A stretch of DNA of 64,000 bases from the NCBI RefSeq assembly GCF_024139115.2, contig NC_085139.1, positions 10,821,533 to 10,885,532 of the forward strand, written 5' to 3'. The notes under the pieces were generated by a model. The model saw only the letters and a program-made list of their open reading frames with translations, did not search any database and was not told the origin of the DNA. This DNA comes from Armigeres subalbatus. Lineage: Eukaryota > Arthropoda > Insecta > Diptera > Culicidae. The translations under genes and the position numbers were made by a program. This document shows, one piece after another, positions 1 to 12,800 of the stretch (within the stretch, counting starts at the first letter, position 1; each line of letters opens with the position of its first letter).

Positions 1-1021
1 ATCCAAATCCAAGTCACATCCCAATCCAAGTCAAATTCAATACTAATCTAGTCCGAATCCGAACCAATTACAAACCAAAGTACGTACGTATAGCAAAGCG
101 CCTCAAAAAATTACAATGAGATTTGTTTCAATTTGGGTTCATGCTCAACATACTTTAATAAATCCATTCCAATTTTTTTTTTAGATTAATTTTTATTGTT
201 CCAACATTTTTTAAACAAACACATTCTTAAAAATTCGATCTATTTATTTGCGATTTCATTTATATCCATTCCAACTCCAGTTAAGGTTAAATATAATCCG
301 ATTCAATTTCACTTTATATTTGAATCAATTCACTTAAAAGTGATGTGTCAAGCATCTGTTGCGTTAGTGAAAAGACATTAAAATCATATCAATTAATTCA
401 TTCCTAAACTTGCAAAAAAAAAACCCTTTTGTTCAATCCATTTTGAAAACCTCGAAAATTGTACTTCTGCTCAGCAATACTTTCTCATGATTTTTTTTTT
501 GTAACACAGCTCTCTCTGTCTCAGTTTTTTTAGGATAATTTACAAATTGCGTAGCTCTCGCATAGCTATTTCTCAGTTCTGGATACCTCTCGCTCCGAAT
601 ATCTTTCTCCACAGAGACCCCTCTCTCTCTGGCTTTTTAAACCGTAGACATCTCGCTCCAGCAATCTTATATTGCAAAGAGTCCTCATGTTAATTTGTGT
701 GTATCGGAGTAAATTTGTTCATATTCGCTATGGATATAAGTTGCCATTTTCTTTTGTAAACTTTTGTAAATTTTCTACAAATCCAAATCGACAAATGCAT
801 TTGTTTGAATTTTATTTTTATTGAATTCCAAATGATTCACATGCCGTTCAATATAATCACAATTCAATTTGGGAACTTCTACTGCGCCATGTAATGACCG
901 AGAGTGAATTGTCGAAACGTTTGGTTGTTGGTCGCTTTGCAACCATTTTTTTTGCATCAGTTCATCATAATAATGTTCATAAAACTTGTTTTATGTTCTC
1001 TCGGCTAATCAGAACGTGTTC
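1..1021. other. AT-rich sequence without a recognised gene
   Basis: The first about 80 bases hold loose copies of a 'caatccaagt'-like motif, a degenerate short repeat. The rest is AT-rich with pyrimidine-rich patches (540-660). I see no coding exon. The upstream cadherin exons, including a signal peptide, are not recognisable here. Confidence 0.5.
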
Positions 1022-1176
1022 ATGGGGCTTACTTTAGCCGTGCGGTAAGATGCGCGGCTACAAAACAAGACCATGCTGAAGGTGGCTGGGATCGATTCCC
1101 CGGTCCGGTCTAGTAAATTATCGGATTGGAAATTTTCTCGACTTTCCTGGGCATAAAATGTATCATCGTGTTAGCC
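1022..1176 (+). repeat. tRNA-derived SINE, 5' half (interrupted)
   Basis: The segment begins with a tRNA-like head: an A-box-like 'tagccgtgcggtaagatgc' and, about 55 bases on, a B-box-like 'ggatcgattcc'. It continues into 'ttctcgactttcctgggcat', a body motif also found in the SINE at 53608. The element then breaks off; its 3' half resumes near 2068. Mosquito SINEs of this plan are known (Feilai and relatives). The family name here is inference. Confidence 0.65.
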
Positions 1177-2070
1177 TTGGTGGAAATTCGCGGCAAAATG
1201 TTCAAAATTTCGCGGACAGCCAATTCAGAATATCTTAAAATTCGCGGAAATTTCGCAGTAAATTATATTTCTGTACAAAAAAATAGAAAAGGCAATGTAG
1301 ATTCCATATTTATTTACATTGTTGCGTTCATTAATTTCAAATTATTTTTTTTTATTATTTCTTTGTATTACTGGTCAAAAGCACTTGGTTGGTCAAATTT
1401 TTTTCCGTCTACTTTTGGCGCTGGGAAGTGTTGATTAAATTGTACTGGCTGTACGTTGTACGTTCAACATCTACCGAGTTTCTAGGAATAGACAGATATC
1501 AAATTAATATGAGACTAAAACAAATGAAATTGTAAAAATACCTGCAAGCAAATCCATGATTTTGTTGTAGGCCAAATGAATCCTCACGTGACGACTTTCG
1601 AACCAAGTCAAGACCTCAACCAGTTTAAAAGTGATTTGACTGATGAAACCAATCTTTTCCTTTATTACTCGGTCCTGGAGCAGTTCTTGGAGCTCAGTCA
1701 AAGCATTTGTGGCAGCTGATACTTCGAGTTCATGTTCGATGAATTTTCGGTAGTAAGTCACATATTGAGCATGGTAGATTACACTAAATGCCAACTATTC
1801 CATCTCGTTATGACCGGTGTAGGGGGCAATGATACACTTTCTTTATCAACGCCGGCTGGTTCGGCTATGATTTCATTAAAACGACATTTTCTCGAGGGAA
1901 ATGAGAATGAGAAAAAATAGATTTGAAACATTTGGCTGAGGCAATAGAATGGAATAAAATTATTGACAGGAAAGGTTAATGTCACAGTTTTTCGCGATAA
2001 TGTTTAAATTTCGCGGCTAACATCAAATTTCGCGGCTTCCGCGAAATCGCGAATTTCCACCACCCCTACT
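1177..2070 (-). mobile_element. hAT-like DNA transposon derivative inserted in the SINE
   Basis: The segment is bounded by inverted copies of 'ggtggaaattcgcg' (left about 1179; right reverse complement ending about 2062). The right end reads CAYCCCT-like outward, as many hAT ends do. Several copies of 'tttcgcgg' lie just inside each end. Inside, on the minus strand (1504-1985), two overlapping frames read like part of a hAT transposase: one contains PPTPVITRWNSWHLV and the other continues with a His/Tyr-rich stretch. A frameshift separates them, and the catalytic and dimerisation domains are missing. It is therefore a short, non-autonomous derivative. I could not define an 8-bp target duplication. 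Confidence 0.55.
1504..1985 (-). pseudogene. hAT transposase fragment, frameshifted
   Basis: Two minus-strand frames overlap near 1779-1794. The upstream frame carries the P-P-x-P-V-x-T-R-W-N-S-W signature typical of hAT-family transposases and their domesticated zinc-finger relatives. The downstream frame continues with about 90 residues of the same style. No start, BED finger or C-terminal dimerisation domain is visible. The identification is by motif only. Confidence 0.45.
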
Positions 2071-2212
2071 CATGATATACGAATGCAAAAATGGTAACTT
2101 GGCTAAGAAACCTCGCAGTTAATAACTGTGGAAGTGCTTAATGAACACTAAGCTGCGAGGCGGCAATGTCCCATTGGGGGATGTAATGTCAATGAAGAAG
2201 AAGAAAAATACA
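2071..2212 (+). repeat. SINE 3' half
   Basis: The SINE resumes with 'gatatacgaatgcaaaaatgg', passes through a stem-forming 'aacctcgcagttaataactg' / 'agctgcgagg' pair, and ends in GAA repeats near 2195-2207. Together with 1022-1176 it makes a complete element of about 300 bp split by the hAT derivative. Confidence 0.6.
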
Positions 2213-3520
2213 TCCGCCATTACGCATTTTTGTTCGAGGTACCCCCTGAGGCCAGCAAGGGCAGTGTTGGTAGAATCAATCGTTCAAATCTCAATCATCA
2301 AAGCCTCATGGGCAAGCTAACTCGCTTGCGATTCTGCAGGAAGAGCATCACGCTTGAGTTTTTCACGCAGTTTCGCTCATTCGCCATTCGCTCCAAAAAG
2401 CGTAAAATTCCAATCGAAGCGTTTAGGTATTAGATCTGTTCAAATTTCAAAAAGTTTCTTCAAATCGACCGGTCAACTGGTATTCCCTATTTTTATGCTA
2501 AGATAGACTTAAAAATTCAGGATTGATCAAATCTTAAGAACTCCCTGCGAAATTTGCGAAGAAACTGCCAAAAAACTCGCTTAAAGATTTTCCAAAAGAG
2601 TTGTCGGCGGAGATGCAGTTTAAGTTCCAAAAATTGACAATGTTCCAATTGACAGCCGGTACCGAACCGATCTGACATTGTTTAAAATTTTCGTGCAGGA
2701 AAAGTATACTAGAAGTGTAAGTGACGTCATTATTAATTTTAAATTTCAAACGATGTCATTTCGACAATTTTAACTTCAGTCGTCTAGGGTTTTAGTTTTG
2801 CTTATTTGCAGTTGTTATTTACATGAACCCTGCATGTGAGCGCCAGCCACGCTATTTTTGGGAAAATTGCGAACTGCTCCGTTATTCTGAGTTCTCCCTC
2901 TTGAAACGAGAAGAGCTTATGTACCAGTCAAGAGGAGTTCATTCCAAGACTCCAAATAGAAGTTGATTTGATTCACACTTGATCTTCCAGACCAATTAAT
3001 CATTCCATAGAATTGATATAATCGAATTTAAATTTAGCTACGTCTCATTTTATTTTGCTTTTCACTGTTGTAGCTTACTTCCATCTAGTTAAGTGCAGCT
3101 GCCTTACTGGAGTGATAAATGACTTCTGCTTAATTAATATTATTTCATCTCCGTCGTGCATTTGTTTCCATGCGAAGATTGAGATGTTAGGAGTCGTTAA
3201 TCGATTCCAATAACGACGAAAGAAACGCAGTCTCATTCCGATCGAAAAGCATTTTTGCTATTGACGCACCGCTGGTTGAACCGACAATAAATTTACATAC
3301 ACAATCAATTCATGAATAGACATGACAAATAGAATTCGATAATAAGGAATCTGTCCCGCCATTAGGCAGACGATTAGCTCAATGGTGTCGATTTACATAT
3401 TCAATCTACAATATTCTCAACTAATCAATCGACCGGTTCGGAATTCCAGTAGCATCGAACGCCAACGTTTTTCCATATTTCACTAAATCCTGTTTTATTA
3501 TTCTCCTTTTTCCATCGCAG
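2213..3520 (+). other. Unique sequence upstream of a cadherin exon
   Basis: No repeat or gene is recognised. The stretch ends in a pyrimidine-rich splice acceptor ('ttctcctttttccatcgcag', 3501-3520), so at least the right part is an intron of the cadherin gene whose upstream exon is not visible. Confidence 0.5.
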
Positions 3521-3834
3521 CTTGCAAACTCTACTCGAAAAGCAACCTGCGCACCAAATCGGATGGAGTGCAGTTTCTCCGGCTGAAGGAGGATTTCCCC
3601 GTCGGAGGCGAAATCGTGTCGCTGTACGCCTATCCGAGGAACTCGATTCTGATCGCCCGGACCGAGAACTCCAGCGATTCGGAGTACTTCAAGCTGAAGG
3701 AGGTGAACAACACGGTGGTCAGTGTGATACTGAACCGCAGTCTCGACCAGCTGGTGGATAACGACAATCCGCAGAGCATACTGAAGTTCAGCGTGTTTTG
3801 CAGCGGGACGTCGATGAGTATGAAGCATGACAAT
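3521..3834 (+). CDS. Cadherin exon: most of EC1
   Basis: The acceptor is 'ttccatcgcag' at 3510-3520 and the donor 'gtgagt' at 3835. The exon enters with two bases completing a codon and leaves in phase 0. It encodes about 104 residues from CKLYSKSNLR through LKFSVFCSG to MKHDN, the body of a cadherin fold. Its calcium linker (EDINDNDPEF) is on the next exon, 21.6 kb away. GC content and codon bias are clearly higher than in the surrounding intron. The upstream exon, with signal peptide, is not seen. Confidence 0.85.
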
Positions 3835-6800
3835 GTGAGTATGGGGTGGAATACCGTGTTTTAGATCTAGTAATTGGAAATTCTTCAACATAGCGATATA
3901 TTGATATATTTCTTTGGATATGCAATATTTTTCCTCAAGCTGTCGGCCATATCTATTTTGCTGATTTTCGGTCATTCTATTCGTAATTGGATGGATGTAA
4001 CAGGATGATTATAAAATTCTTAGTTGCTATTCTGCGTAGATAATGAGAGTTTTATTCTTCGAATTATCAATAGCGTCTATCTACACTCCTGGCCAAAAGT
4101 TTGGGTTCACCCTCGAAAAATATAGGCAAAAGTTTTTAGCCATATTTTTGCCGTCTTACATCCGATTTCGGGTATTGTTAGCTCAGTACATATAGATTGT
4201 GAGTGGATCTTGCATCGTAGGTGTTTGAAACGAACAATTTTTAATTTTTCATCTACTAAAATATTACTTTAAGATACACATTTTTCTTAAATTTATTTGA
4301 CTTTTCTCGAAATTTAGCCCACAAATTTTCGAAAAGCATTAATGAGAAGCATTAATGAAATTTTGGCGGAAAATTTTTGTTTTACACCCAGGTTTTTTTT
4401 ACACGGTTTGGTTTTAGTCGTTTAAGACCTTCAGCGTCAATGAAACAATGAGTTGACCCCACGAAAAAATTCACAAAAAATCAAAGAAAATTCAGAGGGT
4501 ATTTAAAAAGCTGTGAAAGTTCAGGTTTACCGAGAAATTGATGAATTCCAACCGTGTAAAAAAAACCTGGGTGTATTTTTAAAAATCAATATGTTTACTC
4601 AAGTGCATGGTGTGTATCGGCCAAAAGTTTGTATTTACCTACTATATGATGAACCGGTCATATATTTGAGGTCACTCTCCTGATACCGTCGTGCGGGGCT
4701 TCTTTTGACTCCGGGGGCTACTTTGGATTTTTGATTTTTTGAAAAAATTAAACGGAAAAAATACCAAATTTGAAACATAAAGTTGCCATCAAACTATCAA
4801 CAAGACACCCAATTGGTGATAATGACAATTTTATTGTTATTTTCGTTATAATTCTTGTTTTAAAATGTCCAAAGTAGCCATTGATTTGTCAAAAGAAGCC
4901 CCGCACGACGATATGCGTTTTAATGCCGAATATGGTCTAAAGTACAATTCTTAACCTTTTGTTTGTAAACTAACTTTCTTAAATATGTATTTTGCCTGAA
5001 TTTATGCATTTATTATTATTATTATTATTTATTTTAACCAAAATTTAGGAAGAGGGAAAAGCCCCTTTGAGTGAATTCCTTTCGAATTCTTTCTCAAAAA
5101 GGCACAAAACCTCTTCATCTTTTCAAAAAAACGTTATAATAAACATTACAATAAATAAAAATATATATATATATATTTATCATCAGGAAGAAATCCATAT
5201 CGGAGCCAAATCACACCAGGACGAGATACGAAGGGGGTTCCTTAGATCAAAAATCTGAAATAAAATAAGAACAAGGGAAACGAAAAAGTATCAAATATTA
5301 TAAAAAATATCACTGAAAAAGACTAATATATGTTTCATTATCATTATATTTCTATGAGCAAGGACGTCACGAATGGAAGTTGGAACAGAATAGCCTAAGT
5401 TAGTAATGTTATCAATGAATTTTTTCCTAGGTAAAACATATCGGGAACAAACAAGAACTATGTGATCAATGTCTTCATATGATATTCCACAATCACAAAG
5501 ATTAGTGTCATTCATATTGATACGATATAAATGACTTATAAATGGTTAGACATAAGTCGTGAAAATATGCAAATGAAATTTCGTCCGACAGGCAAATTTT
5601 TAAACCAAGGAAAATGATTTACCTTCAGACAAATGGAATGGCAATAACGTCCTTTATCACTACAATTCCATGAAATTTGCCAGTTATTTATCGATTTTTT
5701 CTTTAATTTGGAAAAATATTCATCCGGAAATATATCCCGATTGATAATAATTCCACGAAAAACGCCTAAATTTGCCAACGCATCAGCTTGTTCGTTGCCA
5801 TAAATATTGCAATGAGCAGGAATCCACACAAATTTAATAACAAAACCTTTGGAATATAAATTTAATAGTAATTCTTTGAGCTTCAAAATAGTACGATTAA
5901 TTTTGAAGCTGAAATTCATTGAATCTAAAGCATGTAAGCAACTTAAGCTATCAGAAAAAATAAAAAATATGTTCGGCTCGAGATTTTTAATCAAACAACA
6001 TGCAAAATACAAAGCATTCAACTCAGCTATGAACACAGAACAAGGTGATTTTAACTTATAAAAATGAGCTAAATGATTATTATATACACCAAATCCAGCA
6101 GTATTTCTAATTAAAGAACCATCTGTAAAATAAAATTGGTCAGAATTGACCCCAATGAATCTCCGTTCGAATAATAAATTTAAAAAATTTGAATAAAGAT
6201 GATTAGGAATATACTTCAGTTATTCAAATAAAGATAAATCTACATATGGACGATATGAATGAACATTTATACTTAATTTATAAAAATCATCACAAGAAAT
6301 TGGAACAATGTTTTCAGCGGAACAATAAATAAATGAACACAGAATTCTACTAGTGGGATTTATTTCAAGTAAAGACTTCAATGTACAAATCATTGGATGA
6401 TTATTGGCCATACAATTCAGCAAAAATTTACAATTCAACTCATCAAAACGAATTTTCAGAGGAATAACACCAGCTAAAACCTCTATTGATTTGGTATGAG
6501 TGGAATTCATTAGTTTTAAACAAATTCTTAAACTTCGGAATTGTATTTTCTCAAGTTTGGAAAAAAATGTTTGAACAGCATTTCCAAAAGCAAAACAACC
6601 ATATTCCATGACTGAGTGAATAGTAGTTTTATAAAGTGTTATTAAATCAGAGGATGAGCACCCACCAAGTACCAGTAATTGTACGAAGGAAATTAATTCG
6701 TTTCAAACAAATTGTCTGAATATATTTGATATGAGTATTCCACGTCAAATTTTCATCAAACCAGATGCCAAGATATTTATAAGTCAAAACTTGTTCTATT

Positions 6801-9800
6801 TCATGACCATTTAAATATAGTTGGATATTAATTAAAGAATGTTTACGAGAAAATAAAATGAATTTCGTTTTCTCAATAGAAAATTTAAAACCATTGTTAT
6901 GTGCCCAAATATCAATATTATCCAAACAACATTGCATGAAATGACGAATGATTTCTCTACTGCTTCCGCTTATAAATAAAGCATTATCATCAGCAAATTG
7001 AATTAAATAACAACCATTAGGAATAATGGAAGCAATATCACTAGAGGCTCATGGCGGAGAAGCCTCAATAAAGAATTAAAAGAAGTCGACCGAAATCTAA
7101 CCTGGCAACAGGTTAAAGCGATAGCCGGGCATCGCTCAGGATGGAGATCTTTCAAGTCGGCCCTTTGCACCACCGGAGGTGTACAGGATCCATAAGTAAG
7201 TAAGTAATATCACTAGTAAATAAATTATAAAAAAATGGACTTAAACAAGATCCTTGTGGAAGACCAAAATAACTATAACGAATCAATTTGGAAGAACCAT
7301 TATGATAGAAATGCATTATTTTGAACGAAAATAAATTGTACAAAAAATTGGAAATAATAAAAGGTAAATGAAGATCATTCAATTTATTAAAAAGCAGATC
7401 AATTAGAACAGAGTCATACGCACCAGAAACATCAAGGAACGTAGCAACAACATCTTGTTTTTTATTAAAAGACAATTGTATTTGCGAAGATAAAAGCGCA
7501 ATACAATCACGAGTACCGCGACCTTTCCGGAAGCCATATTGAGTAGGCGAATAAATTTGATTTTTTTCAGCCCACAGTTCTAAACGGTTCAAAATCATTC
7601 TTTCCATAAGTTTACGTATACATGATAACAAACTAATAGGTCTACGACTATCAACTAACGATGGATCTTTACCAGGCTTAAGAATATTAACTACTTTAAT
7701 GAAGCGCCATTCTAGAGGAAGAATATTTTGGAATAAGAAAGAATAAAGAATTATATAAAGAAAGTAAATGCAATTGCCCGTCAAAAGGTAATTTTTGTAA
7801 TATAATGAATTTTATATTATCTAATCCATGAGCAGTATTCTTGGTGACTGATAATGCCAAGTCCATTTCTTCAACAGAAAATTCTGCATTGAGTTCTGGA
7901 AAATAATTGAATTTTTGATTATTTCTAAAGCCTAAACAAGAAGGAACAAAATCAGGACAAATTTTAGAAGCAAATTGGTCAACCCAATCCTCTGTATATT
8001 CCAAGATAGGTTGAGACGAAGAATTATAGTTTCTTAAATTACGTGCAACAGACCACAATGTGGATAAAGAGGTATCATTGTCGAGATTTTGTATGAAATT
8101 TTTCCAATAATTTCTTTTTTTGAATTTCGTTATTCTAGTGAATTGTGCTTCTGCTTTGCAATATAGAAAATAGTGTTCTCTAGATCCTAGTTGACGAAAT
8201 TTTTTAAAAGCAAACGACTTATTTTTCAGAGCGACGGAGCAATCGTCATCCCACCAAAACGTAGGATTTTTTTTCTTTGGGGAAGTCAAAAAATTTTTTT
8301 AGTTTGACTCTTTTGTAAACATTGGATCAATATTTTTAAAACATATTATAATTTTGAAGGGGTGAAATTGAATTGTCAAAGTTATTTAATGAATGAGATA
8401 TTAAATCAGAAAATTTATTCCAATCAACATTTACAGTTAAATCAGGAATAATAATCTCTTCAGATACCACTTTATGAGTTTTATTAAAAATTGATATTAT
8501 TATTGGTAAATGATCACTACCATTTGGGTCATCAATGATTTTCCAAAAAGAGTTCATGGATAATGAAGTAGAACAAAGCGATAGATCTATACATGAATGA
8601 CGATCAGGGGAACAGCAATTGTAGTAAATGAGCCGTCATTAAGAATATTCAAATTTAGTTCATCGATTAAATCCATAATCAATGAACCTCTACCATCAGT
8701 TTTGTCACTACCCCAAGCAGGATTGTGAGCATTAAAATCACCAAGTATATAAAAAGGAGGAGGAATTTCAGCCAATAAATATTTTAAATGAGAAATAGAA
8801 AAGTTTGCTCTAGGAGGAATATACAAACAAATAATTGAAAACGTCAAACCATAATGATTAATTGAAATTGCAATGTATTCAATTTGTGAATTTAATGAAA
8901 TATCTAAATATTTAAACTCAATATTATTACGAATGCCAAATAAAACTCCTCCATATGGAACATCACGATCTTTTCGAATAATATTGAATGAAAGAATACA
9001 AAAAGATTTCTCCTGAACTAACCATGTTTCATTAATTCAAATAATGTCTATATTATTATTATATATTAAAGTTTTTAATCTATCAATTTTTAAAATAATA
9101 CTATGACAATTCCAATGTAAAATGGTCAATTTGATGTTATTAGAAGCCATTAGGACGAAAAAATAGAAGTAATGAGGGGCCAACATGAATTTAATTTCTC
9201 AAGAATAGAAGCCAAAAAAGGAAGACATTTTTTAATGATATTTTTCCAAAAATCGCTAAGTCCTAAAAGCTCTATTAAATCTTCCAAAATACTCAAAACA
9301 GAATTATCGTTACATTCATTACTGTGAAGATTAGTATTAGTATTAGTTTGATCGTAATTATTTCTAAAAGAATTATGAATATTATTTTGAGAATTAGGAA
9401 TAGAATTAGAAGTAGGAACAAGATGAGGGAAATTATTATCATAAGATGTTGAGGGTTGAGGATCGCAACTGTAATCTTGTCTTTTGGGTGAACTATGATT
9501 TCTTTTTCTTTTGCTAGGAGGTTTATAAACAAAATTATCATTGATTTCATTTACATTCTCATCTTCAACTTTTAATAGTGGCTCAAATGTATTCAAAGAG
9601 ATAAAATTGTCAGAAGATTTAATTACTTCTGAATAGGACAATCGATTTTTATTTTTTAATTGTTGATTAAATTTTTGTTGGTTGGAAATGAAAACTTAAC
9701 AATCATTGAATGAATGATGAATTTTTCTACAATAAATGCAAACATCAGATTGTTTCTCGCAATCAGACGAATTATGAACATCACCGCATTTAGAACATTT

Positions 9801-12800
9801 CGGTTTGTTGGAGCAAAAGTGTGATGTATGCTTAAAAAGAAGACAACGATTACAATGCATAATAAAGTCTAACATTAAAAATAACATTATCAATAAGAAC
9901 AAAATCGTGAAGAATAGATCCAGCAAATGTTACTTATATACAATTAGAATGCTCATAATTAGTGTCTTTTTCAGAGTATTTCAATTTTGAAAAATGATTG
10001 CAATCTAACATCTTAACCGCTTTAATAGATTTATTTTTGAAAATACCGGAGCCGTGATTGATAACATCTGAACAATCTAAAAATTCATCATAAATAATTC
10101 CGTTGATTTCACATGAGTCGCATGGAGCGTATACTCGGTATAAATTGAAAAATAATTTTGAATTCAATAAATCATTGGCATCATTGCGAGAACCAAACAC
10201 AACTCTCAATTTATCAAGGGATTTTTTTTTGATTTCTTTAACTGATTTATATAATTTATACACTTCAGAAGAAATCAATAAAACATTTATTGGTTTTTCC
10301 TTTTTTCGGAAATAAACAACAAATGGGCCAGAAAAAGTCGAGGGATACATTTTGATTCGAAATGGTTTATGAGATTGAGCAGTAGATGGATCATTATCAT
10401 TCCCAGAGTTTGTATCACCCCCATCAGTCTCCATCACGGAGAATTGAGGGGGGGCTCAAAACCAACAAAATAATGAACAATAAAAATATAAAATATAAAA
10501 AAAAAATAAAGAAATAATAAGAAAAGTGATACTTAAAATCTCCAAACTTCGAAACTTCAGTCACCAGACATCCTGTGGCGCCTGCCTAGGATGTGGTGGG
10601 GTTTGACAGTGGGCCCTGTTAAACCTCTATAAAAAGCTGCATGAATCCGCAAGTAGGCTCCGCCAAAGTGACCGTGTGCCGCTCAAAGCGCACAAGCCCA
10701 AGTCCTGGTGTTAGGTGGGACGCTAAACAGCCCTGACACGACGGCCCTCCGACGAGACAGGAGGTTTGCGCAGGACCAATAAGCCGCCTTTAAAAACAAC
10801 TATTACGAACGACATAGAAGATAATACGACTCGATACAATCGGCAACGACCTAGGCGACGAATAAAGGATCACGATTGGAAGCTTGGAACATGGAACTGC
10901 AAGTCGCTAGGCTTCGCAGGTTGCGACAGGATAATCTACGATGAATTACATCCCCGTACTTTGATGTCGTAGCGCTGCAGGAAATCTGCTGGACAGGACA
11001 GAAAGTGTGGAAAAGCGGGCATCGAGCGGCTACCTTCTACCAAAGCTGTGGCACCACCAACGAGCTGGGAACCGGCTTCATAGTGCTGGGAAAGATGCGC
11101 CAACGCGTGATTGGGTGGCAGCCAATCAACGCAGAGATGTGCAAGCTGAGGATAAAAGGCCGTTTCTTCAACTATAACATCATCAACGTGCACTGCCCAC
11201 ACGAAGGGAGATCCGACGACGAGAAAGAAGCGTTCTATGCGCATCTGGAGCAGACATACGATGGATGCCCACTGCGGGACGTCTAAATCGTCATCGGTGA
11301 CATGAACGCTCAGGTAGGAAGGGAGGAAATGTATAGACCGGTCATCGGACCGGATAGTCTGCATACCGTATCGAACAACAACGGCCAACGATGCATAAAC
11401 ATTGCAGCCTCCCGCGGAATGGTAGTCCGAAGCACTTTCTTCCCCCGCAAGAATATCCCACAAGGCCACATGGAAATCACCTAATCAAGTAACGGAAAAC
11501 CAAATCGACCACGTTCTAATCGACGGTAAATTCTTCTCCGACATCACGAACGTACGCACTTACCGCAGTGCGAATATTGAATCCGACCACTACCTCGTTG
11601 CAGTATGCCTGCGCTCAAAACTCTCGACTGTGATCAACACCCGTCGGAGTCGTCCGCCGCGGCTAAACATTGGACGGCTACAAGACGGTAGGCGATGTGG
11701 CAGACGAAGATGGCGGTATGGTGATGGACCGGGGGGATCAGCTCCGGATCTCCAGGAAATCCAGGAGGAGATTGGCCGGCTGAAGAACAACAAAGCCCCT
11801 GGGTAAGAAAACTATTTTGAGCTTTTTAGTGGAATGTCTTCACTTGTCATAAGACGAGTTAATACAATCCCATTGAATTCCACCAATTAATTGTATCTTG
11901 ACAGATACGTATTTCGACCTCAACAGTGTCTCGTACTTGACTCGACTTGAAGAAAATGATCGCAGCTTACACTATTTATACTATGCGTAGGTATAATATT
12001 TTATCTAGGTACTTATCTTATTACGGTGCTTATTTCTACTCGCTTGTTGCGCTTAATGCTTAGGTATAAACTTGAAGAGCCAGGAGCTACCATTTCCTTG
12101 ATCTTTATTCAACAACAGCGTTTGTACCTGTCGGTAGATTTCCAAGCTCTCAGCAACATCAAGTTTCCACGGAGAAGAGACATTTTCTTCTTAAAATTTT
12201 AATGTTTGATGTCGTAATTGAATGATTTTCCTGATATACATGTTCCACCTTAGACCTAAACTCATAATTCAATCCCTTATCAGTTTCCCTCTTAGCCTTA
12301 CTTACTTCTGCAATATGTTCTTTGAACCTTACATCTAACGATCTTTTTGTTTGACCTACATATACTTTATCACACTGTGAACAATTAATCTGATAAACCC
12401 CGGCCTTATTTAACATTTCTACTCTATCCTTTGTGGAGCCCAACAGTGTCTTCAGTTGATTGCTTCTGGGGTTGACCAACTACCAGGAGAGCTATTTAAA
12501 CACGGTGGTGAGGCACTGGGTCATTACCAAGATTTGGGAGGAGGAAGTTTTGCCGCAGGAGTGGATGGAAGGTGTCGTGTGTCCCATCTAATCTGTTGTA
12601 ATGCGCTCGAGTGATGAACGTTGCTGACCGGAATAGGGGGTGCTGCCCAAATGGTTCTCTACCTATTGGCGATAAACAATTATACAAAATTTTCCCCAAA
12701 ATATTTTTTTTCTGTAAAAAAATAAAAATTCTCCACAAATCAATCAATAAAAAGCAATATAAAAAAGAAAATTTCCATAAGAAAATACGAAAAGAAAATA

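Larger units (their letters stand above)
5008..10574 (-). mobile_element. I-clade non-LTR retrotransposon (nearly full length, degenerate)
   Basis: It reads right to left. ORF1 (10437-9150) has CCHC knuckles. ORF2 (9150-5291) holds apurinic-type endonuclease, reverse transcriptase, RNase H and a terminal Cys/His motif. The RNase H domain after the RT and the 3' tail of TAA/AAT repeats (plus strand 'attattattattatt', about 5010-5037) are hallmarks of the I group. The element sits inside the first giant cadherin intron, antisense to the gene. It carries frameshifts, at least one nonsense codon in the endonuclease, and a nested LINE fragment at 7045-7205 that breaks the RT. The 5' boundary is taken where RTE sequence begins. 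Confidence 0.85.

Noticed and set aside
1022..1110. tRNA gene
   Set aside because: A- and B-box-like motifs are present, but the cloverleaf is degraded and the sequence continues into a SINE body; the same holds for 37640-37906 and 53608-53858.
10575..10780. HDV-like ribozyme at the RTE 5' end
   Set aside because: Such ribozymes are known from some RTE elements, but I could not pair a P1 stem or find the catalytic-C region here.
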